A DNA stretch of 64,000 nt, taken from assembly GCA_019426215.1 (NCBI GenBank), contig CM033392.1, positions 36,004,814-36,068,813 of the forward strand, in the 5' to 3' direction. Below the pieces are notes generated by a model that was not told where the DNA came from, searched no databases, and saw nothing but the letters and a program-made list of their open reading frames with translations. Made by a program: the position numbers and the translations under genes. Source of the DNA: Buddleja alternifolia. Its lineage: Eukaryota > Streptophyta > Magnoliopsida > Lamiales > Scrophulariaceae. This document shows positions 32,070 to 44,133 of the stretch, piece by piece. Each line of letters opens with the position of its first letter. The first letter of the stretch is position 1.

Positions 32070-32078
32070 GTGGAAGAT

Positions 32079-33836
32079 TGTTAGTATTATGCCCTCCATG
32101 CCATAGAGGAATTAGATTAATTAGGGCATTTATCTTTATGTTGTACAAACTCTTTGTGTTAAAAAAGACCTTTATTTTGTTCATATCAGTATTGATGGCA
32201 TTAATATAAGTATTGAACAAATAAGTCCTGGGTAATCAAGAGGGAGCTTCTACTAGTCATGGTTTGAGGAGAAGGACACTAGAAGTATCAGTTCCTAATT
32301 GATTTAAACTAGAGTTCGAATGTCCAAGAGTCTTAAATGGGCATTAAGACCAGACTTGTATGACGCAATCTTTGACAAGGAGCATCAGTCAGTCACTTTA
32401 GATGGTGGGAGCTTATGCCATAGATATATCAATGAAATTGATATATTCAAACACGGCTCACCATAATTCAATCACCTCTATAAGTACTCATTGACTGTCA
32501 ATGATTGAATTACTGGTCACGGTAGTGTTCGTGAGACTTAGACCTGAGGATTCACGAAGTTTGGACTTGTGACACTAAATGAATTATTAGAGTAGTTAGA
32601 TCCAATTCACCCTTTGGTGGGATCAACCTCCAAGTACGATTTAGAAGGATAAGTGGCAATTGTTTGGTGATTGCCACTATGAGATTCACTGTCTCGAGTA
32701 GTAAACGAGTTAACATCTTGTGCGATCATAGGTAAATGAAATTATAAGTCTTTGGTCAAAGCAGGAAAATTAACTTGTGTATTGTACACAAGGGTAGTTC
32801 AGTAATTTCATTTTACAAAGCACAACATTGAATCCCGTGAGTTTGACACAATCCATGACTCTCACTTGATCGGGATGTTACAGTGACTGGGTTATACACA
32901 CAGGTGTCTGTGACTTAAAGGTTCGTATTGATCTAATCATCCCAATTGGGTTTCGATGCGAGTCCCTGAGACTAGCTAGGTGATACTCACATCCTCGGTT
33001 TCCTCCCAATAGCGATTGAGATGAACCTAGAGAGTCGCACTTTAAAGGAATTGAGCAAAGAAAATTCTTTAATTGTCAAATATATAAATTAGGTCAATTT
33101 CTATTTGATGAGCAAATTAATTTATTTCATTAATTGGGTTTATGGAAATAAATTAATAATAAACAATTAGATGTTTGTATTACGAACACATTAATTTATT
33201 TGATTAATTAAATTAATAATAATAAATAATTAGATGCATTTATTATAGACTTCCTATTCTAAATTAATAATTGGATTATTTAATTTAGATGAATATTAAT
33301 TAATATCATATTTTAGTTCGATTAAAATATGTTGGACTTAATTAATAATTGGACTAAGATGAAAGTCAACTTAACCCAACATTGCATGAATGTGGTGTGT
33401 GTGAGGCATGTATGTAGGAGTTGGATGGACTCAAAGAATTAGTTAATTTCAAGCCCATCACTCCTTATATATACCTAATTTCCTAGTTCAAAAAAGCTAA
33501 GTCTCTCACAATTAACTTGACACCAAAGAAAGAAGAAAAGAAAAAACTCTATCTTCCCCTACCTTGTAGCGATCGGCCTCTAGGAGAGCTAAGGAGGTGG
33601 ATTTTTTCTTCAAGCTCCTTCCGTCGTGATATTTAGAGGCAGGAGTTATTTAATTGCTGTTATCCGGAAGATCAAGTTTTTGAATCAAATCAAATGGTTA
33701 GTAATTAGATGAAATTTGATTTCATCTTCTTCATGATTTTCAAAATTTATTAAATTATTAAAACCCAAAAGTGATCCGATTGTGAATCCGAATATGTCTT
33801 TACGTTTTCGCTGCACATGAACCAGGATTCACAACA
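32079..33836 (+). repeat. copia no. 3 3' LTR, 1758 bp
   Basis: It starts TGTTAGTATTATGCCC right after the polypurine tract and ends GGATTCACAACA, so it has the TG...CA ends of an LTR. The interior is AT-rich; I see no gene. Its start resembles the LTR of copia no. 2 (TGTTAGGATTATGCC) but the two diverge afterwards. The partner 5' LTR is not in the window. Confidence 0.85.
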
Positions 33837-34814
33837 CTATGGGCATTGATCAGAGATCAATGTATGCATTAAAGGTCCACACCGGCAGGTGTGAGACTGA
33901 ACACCCCGCATCATTTCAGAGTATAAGATTAATCCAAAGGGCACAGGACCTGATTCCCATAGATCGCGCCAAAATGGTGTGGCTTGAACTTGCCTTTGCA
34001 GATATTGGGCGCCTTTGGTCAATATATTTCCGCTTTGATTTCAGCCACATGGTTTTGTTATGAAAAAGCACTTCGATAAGGAGCGAGGAACTTGGGGATT
34101 ATAAACTTCTCAAACTCATTATCTCCATCCGATGTGAGACTGAAGTAACATACATATCATAAAAAAATAAGTTAGTTTACCTTAAATAAGGGAAGTAAAG
34201 TCCTTTTGGAACACGTGGACATGAATTCCTTACGGTGCAAAAAGTCAAATAAGAACTCCTAATGCAAGATATTGGATTAGCGACATGTGTTCAATAAAAA
34301 TTCAAGAATTATATATGTCATTCACTCAATACCCTCACAATAGGATATGTAATAGAAATTGTAATAGAAGATGACATTTCGTAAAAATTAAGGAGTAATA
34401 TAGTAATCGAAATGTTATAAAAATAATAATCAAATAGTGGATTAAATAACATATAGCATAAGGGAAATGATATTGGAGTTTCACAAATTATCATAGAAGC
34501 TTCACTTTTATTTATCTCTCTAAGCAAATGACAATAGTACCCATCTATTAACAAAAAGTAAATTGCTAACAAATTAAAAAATACATATTCTTTTCAAAAA
34601 TCAATTCATTTTTTGTAATAATTTATCTAAATAATTGTTTGATCAATGCATAGTTAGACAATACATATATGTACACAAGCATAAAACTATCAATTTAAGA
34701 ACATAAAAGAAATGTGTAAAGAACAATTAGTATTATTATATTGGCATTTAAATATAAAATATATATTTATATAATTTGTCTCTTCTTATACAACTGAAGA
34801 AATTATCAGGTATT
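33837..34814. other. Unassigned AT-rich stretch
   Basis: 33837-34080 is less AT-rich and open on both strands for about 60-74 codons, but neither translation resembles a family I know. 34080-34814 is AT-rich without a frame, motif or repeat I can support. It may be the original chromosomal flank of copia no. 3 or an eroded element. Confidence 0.4.
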
Positions 34815-37800
34815 TCTAACATTATCATCATCACCACCAACATTATACGCTTTTATAGGGATTAGACTTATTTGGGCAGTACTTATTTATGCCCAAATCA
34901 TGGCTGCCTACTACAATAAACTGCATGAAATTGATGGTCTTGTGTTAATATGTTGTAAAATTGAAATAATTTTCATTTAATGTTCGATATTTTGTCATTT
35001 CTAATTTCATATACTATGTTATATTGTTATGATGCTCTAAAGTTTTCATTGACGGGATGCATTCCATATAAATATTTAAGCCTATTCGATTTTTAAATTC
35101 ATGTATCTATTATTTTTGTAATAAAATAGTGAAGAGAATATAATTATTTGTTTTGATTGCATAAAAATACTTTCGAAATTTAATTTTGAAGTTTATAATA
35201 TTTTTATACTCCATGGGAATTGTTGCCATATTTTAGTATTAAAATTAAATTTGGAGCTCTTATAGTAACTTATAGAGTGCCAATATCATTCCCCCTTATT
35301 TATGCCTAAATCGTGATTGATTAATATAATAAACTACATGAAATTGATGGTTTGGTGTTAATATGTGGTAAACATGAAGTAATTTTCTTTTGGAGTTCGA
35401 TATTTTGTCATTTCTAATTTCACATAATATGTGTGTTATATTGTTATGATGCTCTAAAGTTCTCATTGACAGTGTTGGTCCCAAGTGGCCTACGAAAAGG
35501 GTTTAGAAGGGGGGGAGGGGGTGGGTAGACTCTAAAGTTTTCTTCGAACGTCAAAATATTTCGTAATTAATAGATTTTGAAAGCTTAGGGAAGCTAGACG
35601 TTTGGTGAGCGTCTATTTGAAGACTATTTTATACAATTAACATAGACACGAAGTTTGAACACTAAACCAAAGTAGGGTTAAATCTTTCAACGATTGTATC
35701 AGGGGCGAGCATTCAAAGTTTACTTAAGTTGCTTTACTTGAAATGCAAGTCATAGTGTTATAAGTGTTATGCTTTCAAAGAATATGATAAATAAGGAAAT
35801 AACTTAAAGGAAATATAATAAGGAAATAACACAAGGATTTGCAAGGTTCATTGGATTTCTGTAATCCCAACTACGTCCTTCTTCTCCTTTTCCATTTGGG
35901 GAATCCACTAAATGATTTTGAAAGTTTTACACATATAACTTCTACAAACTAGTTTCATTCTAACATTATCATCATCACTACCACCATTATATGCTTTTAT
36001 AGGGATTACTTATTTCAGCCGTATTTATTTAATTTATGCATAAATCATGGATGACTACTATAATAATCTACATGAAATTGATGTTTTTGTGTTAATATGT
36101 GGTAAAAATAAAATAATTTTCATTTAATGTTCGATATTTTGTCATTTCTAATTTTACTTACAATGTTTTTTATATTGTTATGATACTCTAAAGTTTTCAT
36201 TGATGGGAAGCATTCCATATAAATATTTAAACCTATTCCATTTTTATTTATGTATCTATTATTTTATATGTAATAAAATAGTGAAGAGAATATAATAACT
36301 TTTTTTGATTGCATAAAAATACTTTTGGAATTGAATTTTGAAATTTATAATTTTTTTATATTCCGTGGGAATTGTTGTCATATTTTAGTGTTAAATTACA
36401 TTTGGAGCTCTTATAGTAACTTGTAGAGTGCTAATATCATTTCCCCTTATTTATGCCTAAATCATGATTGATTACTAAAATAAACTACAGAAAATTGATG
36501 GTTTGGAGTTAATATGTGGTAAAAATGAAATAATTTCGTTTTGAAGTTCGTTGTTTTGTCATTTCTAATTTCACATAGATGTATGTTATATTGTTATGAT
36601 GCTCTAAAGTTGTCGTTGATAGCATTGGTCCCAAGTGGCATATGAAAAGGATCTAGAAGGCGGGGGGATGTATAAACGCTGAAGTTTTCTTCTAACTTCA
36701 AAATATTTTTTAATTAACATATTTCGAACGCTTGAGGGAAGCTAGACGCTTCATAAGCGTCTATTTGAAGACTAGTTTATAAAGTTAACAAGACACGAAG
36801 TTTGAACACTTAAAAAAATTAGGGTTAAAGCTTTCAGCGATTATATTAGGGGTGAGCATTCAAATTTTACTTAAGTTACTTTACTTGAAATGCAAGTCAT
36901 GGTGTTATAAGTGTTATGCTTTCAAAGAATATGATAAATACGGAAATAACTGAAAGCAAATACAATAAGTAAATAACACAAGGATTTGTAAGGTTCGTTG
37001 GGTTTCTGTAATCCCAACTACGTTCTTTTCTCCGTTTTCATTTGGAGGAATCCACTAAATGATTTTGGAAGTTTCACACAGACAACTTGTAAAAACTAGT
37101 TTCATTCTAACATTATCATCACCACCACCACCATTATACACTTTTATAGGGATTGCTTTTTTGGGCATTACTTCTTTATGCCTAAATCATGGCTGACTAC
37201 TATAATAAACTATATGAAATTGATGGTTTTGTGTTAATATGTGGTAAAAATGAAATAATTTTCATTTGAAGTTCGATATTTTGTCATTTCTAATTTCACA
37301 CACTATGTCTATTATATTGTTATTTTGCTGTAAAGTTTTCATTGACGGAATGCATTCCATATAAATATTTAAACCTATTCGATTTTTAAATTTATGTATC
37401 TTTTATTTGATATGTAATAAAATAGTGAAGAGAATATAATAACCTTTTTTAATAACATAAAAATAATTTTTGAATTTGATTTTGAAGTTTATAATAATTT
37501 TAAACCCCATGGGAATTGTTGTCATATTTTAGTATTAAAATTAAATTTGGAGCTTTTATAGCAACTTGTAGAGTGTTAATATCATTCCCCCTTTTTTATG
37601 CCTACATCATGATTGATTACTATAATAAACTACATGAAACTGATGGGTTGGTGTTAATATGTGGTAAAATGAAAGTAGTTTTCTTTTCAAGTTTGATATT
37701 TAGTGATTTCTAATTTCACATACTATGTACGTTATATTGTTATAATGCTCTAAAGTTTTCATTGACAGTGTTGGTCCCAAGTGACAAACGAAAAGGGTCT

Positions 37801-38015
37801 AGAAGGGAGGGGTGAGTAGACCCTAAAGTTTTTTTCGAACTTCAAAATATTTCTTAATAAATATATTTTGAACGCTTGAGGGAAGCTAGACGCTTGATGA
37901 GCGTCTATTTGAAGACTATTTTATAAGGTTAACTTAGACACGAAGTTTGAACACTTAACCAATGTACGCTTAAAGCTTTCAGCGATTATATTAGGGGCGA
38001 GCATTCAAATTTTTC
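34815..38015. repeat. Tandem array of three ~1.15-kb composite units
   Basis: Each unit has an AT-rich part A (34815-35475, 35959-36625, 37106-37771) and a minus-oriented end fragment of the Sirevirus-like LTR (35476-35958, 36626-37105, 37772-38015). LTR-fragment starts (TGGTCCCAAGTG) are 1150 and 1146 bp apart. Part A itself holds two related ~170-bp halves; both contain TTTTGTCATTTCTAATTTCA and end near GATGCTCTAAAGTT. The third unit is cut at about 38015 by the copia no. 4 LTR. No gene is present. Confidence 0.88.
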
Positions 38016-38516
38016 TTATAGAATGATAGGGCATCTCACTTATAATAAACTTATTCTCCTTTAATAAGAAAAGGCATTGTTTTGTTCTTCACTTAAATCT
38101 TATCTGCATCTATAAGTAGTGTATAACGTTTTGTCCATGTTTTCAGTGCAATCTCTCTACTTCCTAAGGGATAGGAAGATAAGCACTAGAGAGATTGGTC
38201 TTGATTACATAAACACATTTGCATATAGTATGAAGTCTTTAATTAACAAATAAAGAATTGGAATACTTGTACAGTCTGAGCTTTGACACGGGAGTGCCAA
38301 TCGAACACCATGTGCTGGTGGGAGCTTAAGGTTGTAGGCACATCATTGGAACTGATATGCTCGAACACCACTCACATCAGTTCGGGCACATGAGTTTTCT
38401 CTCTATGACTGTCAATAACAGAGCTGATTATTCGTAATAGATATAAGTGAACCTATGACCAGAGTATCAGGCTGTAGATAGACTTGTGACGTCAAGTCTA
38501 TCACTAGAGTAGTTAG
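38016..38516 (+). repeat. copia no. 4 5' LTR, first part
   Basis: Starting at TAGAATGATAGGGCATCT it follows the LTR of copia no. 2 from about its base 35; the first bases are missing at the junction with the array. It stops at GAGTAGTTAG (38516), where R2 is inserted, and resumes at 59486 with ATTAGACCCAGTTCACCC. Copia no. 2 has this site whole (AGTAGTTAGACCCAATTC near 6560). Confidence 0.88.
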
Positions 38517-39720
38517 TGTTGGGTTTTTTACGTATAAACGCAGAAGAAATTTAAATATCCCAAGGCGGTTCATCTTGATTTCATGTATTTAAACCGGGTT
38601 TAGCATTTATGTACCTTTCTTTGTGTACTTGGATTTCTGAACCAGCTTTTGTGATTCTTTTCGAATAGCAATTCTGCTACTATCTATAAATCACCACGCC
38701 GGAATTAAAGCAAAAAATCCTCCTTTTCTTCCTCCTTGAAGACGGCTAGAGAGAGAGAGAGAGTTTGGAAGACTTTGACTTGGAGAGAAAGTTAATGATT
38801 GAGGCTTAGATTAATTTTCACTGAGTAGTATATTTATACTACACTAGAAAATAATAACCCCAACTAACTAAGCCACATAGGTGTCCACTATGGACGCCCA
38901 CTTTGGGCATTTTAAATGCCCATCGGGCTTAGTCCAAATGTGGCTTTATTTTTAATTATTTATTCAATTAATATTATTTATCCAATAAATAAATTAATCA
39001 AATAACTAATTAAATCTATGTTAATTTTGTAATTAATTTCCACGAAGAAATTAATTAACAAATTAACTTAATTAATTAACAAAATCATCCAATGATTAAT
39101 TAATTAATTTTGATATCCAATACCGAAAATTCTCTCAAGTCAATTCCATGATTTTTCCCTTTGCAATTCCTTTAAGTGCGGCTCTTTAGGTTTGTCTCAA
39201 AAGGCAATTGGGAGGAAACCAAAAGGATGTGGGTAACACCTAGCAAGTCCCTTGGCCCACATCGTATCCCAATTGAAAACAAATGATTTGGATCATTCCA
39301 AACCATCCGATGCTGTGAATACCGTACGAGTATATAACCTTTATTCATATATCCCAGTCAAGTGAGAGTCATTGTTTAGTCAAACTCACAGAATTTGACC
39401 ATATGCTTAGCTCATAATGAATCAAGGTAAGTGAATATACTTTCATGTCTAACATGAGTATCTCTAATGCTTTGGCCAAAATCATTTTGATCTCATTCAT
39501 TGATGACTGCATAGGATATTTAGTTCATTCACTTATGAGAGAATAAGTCCCATTTTGCTAATCAGTTAAGACTGCTACTTGCCCATCAAGCCTCACTTCG
39601 AGGTCGACTCCACCAACGGGTGATTTGGATTTAACTACTCTAATGACAGACTTGATGTCACAAGCACATCTTCAATATGATTCTTCATGTTTAAGGTTCA
39701 CGCGTACCTATCACACTACT

Positions 39721-39970
39721 ACAAAAAAGGCCTATTACAACGGGTTTTTTTCATCTATTACAACGGTTTTAACCGCTGTAATAGGGGGAACCTATTAATA
39801 GGGTACCCTATTACAGCGGTTCTAATGTAAACTGCTGTAATAGGTTTTCAATTTATTTTTTTTGGATGTCTGTTATAGCGGTTTCTATTGTGAACGACTA
39901 TAATAGGTTTTTGATTTTTTTTGGAAGCCTATTACAGCGGTTCACATCAGAACTGCTGTAATAGGTCTCC
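39721..39970. repeat. CACTA subterminal repeats, left
   Basis: CCTATTACAGCGGTT-type motifs alternate with their complements (AACCGCTGTAATAGG), forming short hairpins. About six copies are present, followed by a run of C (39968-39979). They match those at the right end and in the 1.27-kb element. Confidence 0.88.
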
Positions 39971-40256
39971 CCCCCCCCCCTACTATTTTGCAACCTTCTT
40001 GTACAACAAATTCAGCATATTCAATAGACCAACACAATAAACCAGCTGCACAGTAAAACAAATTCAACATAAACAACAAAAAACCAAAACTTCAATATCA
40101 CCAATTCTTTCCTCCAACAACAAAATTTTATATCTGCAACAAATGATCACGTGTTAATTTACAATCAACTAATTAAGTTACTCACATTTTAAATACAACA
40201 AATCAAATCACAATTTACAACAAGTCACAATGTATAAAAAATACATTACCTAATTT

Positions 40257-40354
40257 CTAATCCACCTCTATGATAATGTATTGTGCCACTTTGCAGCATA
40301 CTTCATCAATTTGCTTCCGAGTATAGAAGGATTGAGAATCATGAAAGTATTGAA

Positions 40355-40395
<41 letters not shown>

Positions 40396-43367
40396 TTGCA
40401 AACGAAAATGACGCTTCAGTTACCTACCAAATGTTTAATAACTTCAAAAGGGATAGAAATTAAGTATTACGATTATGCATACCACTGTTGGGATTATAGA
40501 TTGTCTGTGGCTAATAACCTCCTTCATGCATCTCATAACGAAGTAGCCACAATCCACTTCGTTTGTTTGCTGGGGACACTTCAAAAGTAATCAAAATTGT
40601 ATTAGAACTCTGACTTCTATGCGAATAATCTCTTGAAACTAGAAAACGCTAAATTTTATTATAATCCATTTACAGGCATTGTTTTTGGATTTTTTGAAAT
40701 GGTCATTGCGATTTGCACGAAATATGAGCACAGCCTTGTAAAAAAATACGAAAAATAAGAAAATATGTGAAATCTAGGAATATATATACACTTTAAAAAA
40801 AAAAAATTAAATATGATGGATACATTGATTGAATGAAAAACTCATTGATTGATTTTTTATTTCATGTCATATCGGTATTCCGAATCACCGTGCAAAAAAT
40901 CTAGTTAGTAAACGACCTCTTGAAATGGATCAATCACAAGCAACAATCAATGTCCCCCAAAAAAGAATTCAAAAGATAAGTTCAAAATTTATTTTGCGTA
41001 ACAAGTTTTACAAATGAAAGTTGAGTCTTTAGTAGCTCACCCAGTGTTGTAAGGTGCAAGAAATAACTTATTCATTTGTGCACTCCGTATCATAGCATCT
41101 GCTATGTACTGCTCTTGTTCAAGCTGCGTACCTGATCCCACAAATATGAAATGTGGGCTAAGGAACCCGAAAAAAGCTTCTTTCCCTTCGAGGACCACGT
41201 ACTTAACCCACAAAAACCAAAATTGAGCATCAAAAAATAAATTTGAGTAATGAAAATAATCATAGTTCAGATGCAATAAAATAATTAAAAAACTTACTTT
41301 ATGTACACTAAAATGAGAGAGGCTCCTATCTCTTCTTGACGCAGAAGGTGACAGATCTCCTCCCTCCCAATAAACTCTCGGAATTCAAAATTCATAAGGA
41401 GTCCAGCTAGTACAAGGTCTGCACATCTGTCACTTTCATGTGTAGGCTTGGCCACTGGAGGTTTTGGTTTGACAGCTGAGTGATTCGACGTCCCTGATTT
41501 CTAGTTTCCAAATGATTTGGATGGTCCAAGAAACTATTTAAGCAAAGAAAATAAAATGCGAATGTTACACATCAAAGTATATTTAGTAACCTTAAACAAT
41601 TGTTATAATTTATTAATGACTAGCTATTAATTACATACCGGTGCATCAGTGACAATGACAACACTCACATGCCAAGCAACAAAGGTATCCAAAGCATTAA
41701 AAATGGTGAGCACTTCATCATTGAGAGGGATAGGTAGAGGTGTATCCGCCTCAACTGCAGTCTCAATGCACACTTTCACAAGGTTGGTGGGTAATGGACG
41801 GTTGTGAAGTCTTCTATCCTTCGCTCAATTGTACATCTGTCCTTTAGCCACCACACGATATGATGGTAATGAAAGTGCTAATTGACATGGCGCATTAACC
41901 TACATATATATATACATACACAACATTATATTATAAAGTTTTGTGTGTTTTACAGAAATAGAGAATTGCAAGTTACATGATCAATAAACAAGTTCAAATC
42001 ATTACCATAGGAAGCATCTTAACTGGTTATGGGCAATTATCTTTCTAAGAAATCACCTCATCCTCATGTGGTTGACGCGAGTTAGATGCCTCCATATCAT
42101 CCAGCCGGTGTTGCATGGAGGACAGTGATTCGGAGAGGCCCTTCACCATGTTTCTCAAGCTTTCCATCTTCATATCTTTAGAAGGCTTTGGATCCGTAAA
42201 GTACTCTCTTTGTGAGACCCTAAAGACAACACCCCTAACGCGTCCCGAATGCTCCTTCTTTTTTAAGAGCTTTAGCTAATAGATCATCTCGACTCCTCTC
42301 GTTTCCACTATGGCTATTACTCTCTTCTGAAATGCTCTCCTGTAATAATACATTTTTAAAAAAAATTAGTGAACTTTGTTCTTTCAAAAATATTTCAAAA
42401 CAAACATACAACAAATTATAGAGCTAAAATTGCAAATAACTCACCATTTCATTCACTACTCATCTAACATTGGCGTTGTCAATTTTATTCTTTTTATCGG
42501 AATGCGCAATCCTCCACACGAGTACTTGTGTCACCTTTGTGCAATCGGACCACACATCCCTTCTTCTATTCATCTATATTTTGATTAAAAAAAATATATT
42601 TATTAACAAGAACCTGTCCAAGACATGATCTACTGTAAGGATATTCAGGTTCCTTTGCTCTTTCCTGATTTTTCCTACTTAGGTGCTGTTTATTACATAA
42701 TCAAAGTATTAGTTAAATATAAATGCAATAACCAACAAATGAAACGGTAAATTAAAATGACTACCTGGAACTTTTCACTTACGTGAAGATCTACAAATGT
42801 CGTCCAATCGGCTTGAAGTATCTCATATTGTGAGGGTGGGTTGTAATTAATGTTCCCATCATCATCCCGCACCCACACTCTACTCAGGTAGCTCCTGAAG
42901 TTACGTGCTAGCTTCCCAACTTCTGCTAGTATGTACTCTTTTCTACTTTCGTTAATATCAAATGCCAACTTCAAAAAACAAACAAAAAAAGTATATATGA
43001 AATTATAATTTAGAGAAAATTAAATCAACAAAAAATACATTAACAATTAGAAACATGATAATATCCAGATTACCTGTGTATCATCCAAAATTGATTTTTT
43101 TGTTGGTGACGGGACTTTTTGCCAATCATTGATGGTAATCGGCACCTTTTGCCAAGCCAAGACACCTATATAACCAACAAATGTTGATTTGTTTTGGTTA
43201 ACTATTTGGCCTCTGTTATTCCAGCCGACAGGTAGCCTTATGTCTTTACTTCTGGCATTGATAACTTTTCTCATAGCCGTGACACCTCTCCGTATCTCCT
43301 TTTCAACACGGCTGTCTGATCCACATACATCCCCCTCGGGAAAACTACCAGTAGGATCTGAAGCCAT
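40257..43367 (-). pseudogene. CACTA TNPA-type protein with Ulp1-like protease domain
   Basis: A spliced minus-strand gene, start ATG at 43365-43367, stop at 40257. Exons 43074-43367, 42765-42968, 42614-42685 and 42445-42573 (98, 68, 24 and 43 codons) join in frame at GT-AG sites. They encode the plant PTTA/En/Spm domain (LPVGWNNRGQIVNQNKS; ADWTTFVDLHVSEKFQ; VWSDCTKVTQVLVWRIAHS). Exon 42006-42339 has RVRGVVFRVSQREYF and a coiled coil; 41639-41899 has PCQLALSLPSYRVVAKGQ (DUF8039-like). Then come LAPYNTG, His (40950-40952), Asp in VVY-stop-LD, and CPQQTNEVDCGYFVMRCM with Gln and Cys (40549-40551), the Ulp1/C48 triad. Stops in exons 4, 6 and 7, a +1 shift in exon 5, TGG to TGA after the His, and VVY-stop show it is dead now. 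Confidence 0.85.
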
Positions 43368-43433
43368 CGACCTACAAAAGCCAAAAATATAGAAGTTAGA
43401 TTCATATAAATTTGGAAGATTCATTTGGCAATA

Positions 43434-43600
43434 ATAATTTTAAAATAGAAGTAATAAATTAGAAGTTAGATTCATTCCCATTATTCTAGAAAAAAATTGA
43501 CAGAGTAACAGAGCAAAAATTTATACCAAGTTCTCGAGCTTGTATTCCCCCAAACTTGCAACAAACAAAATTCGGATCTTTCAACCACAACAAACCCAAC
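43434..43600 (-). promoter_or_regulatory. 5' module of the TNPA/Ulp1 gene
   Basis: On the plus strand this has CCCATTATTCTAGAAAA, then AGAGTAACAGAG, TACCAAGTTCTCGA, CCCCCAAACTTGCAACAAAC and CAACCACAACAAACCCAAC. The same blocks in the same order occur upstream of the TNP2-type gene at 47476-47585 and 47698-47860. It may hold the transcription start region of this gene. Confidence 0.6.
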
Positions 43601-44075
43601 AACTACAAATATTGATCACCAGTTGGATCACATAAATCACATAAAAATACAAATAAAGCATCATATTTCCAGCAACTAAGTATGAATACTGATCACCAGT
43701 TGAATCACATAAAGCATCATATTTCCAGCAACTACAAATATTGATCACCAGTTGGATCACATAAAAGTAATTAAGAATACAAATAAAGCATCATATTTGC
43801 AACAACTAAGTATAAATATTGATCACTAGTTGATCACATAGAGCATCATATTTCTAGCAACTACAAATATTGATCATCAGTTGGATCACATAAATCACAT
43901 AAAACTACAAATAAAACATCATATTTCTAGCAACTAAGTATAAATATTGATCACCGAGTGGATCACATAAATCACATAAAACTACAAATAAAACATCATA
44001 TTTCTAGCAACTAAGTATAAATATTGATCACCGAGTGGATCACATAAATCACATAAAACTACAAAAAAATGTATT
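43601..44075 (-). repeat. ~75-bp minisatellite between the CACTA genes
   Basis: About six imperfect units contain TATTGATCACCAGTTGGATC, then ACATAAATCACATAAAACTAC, AAATAAAGCATCATATTTCC and AGCAACTAAGTATAAA. The same unit recurs at 47875-48135, upstream of the other gene. No gene is present. Confidence 0.9.
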
Positions 44076-44133
44076 GATTATTTCAGAATTTGAAGATCAA
44101 AAAATAAGTCTATCGTACAATTATCAAATAAGT

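Noticed and set aside
5534..32078. Copia no. 1 and copia no. 3 as two halves of one split element
   Set aside because: They overlap in the same integrase region (5726-6029 and 29760-30070), so they are separate copies.
33839..34063. Possible host gene fragment
   Set aside because: Open on both strands for about 60-74 codons, but neither translation matches a family I recognise and no splice or start context supports it.
34815..38015. CRISPR-like or centromeric satellite array
   Set aside because: Units are over 1 kb, contain LTR pieces and occur only three times; there is no short repeat-spacer pattern.
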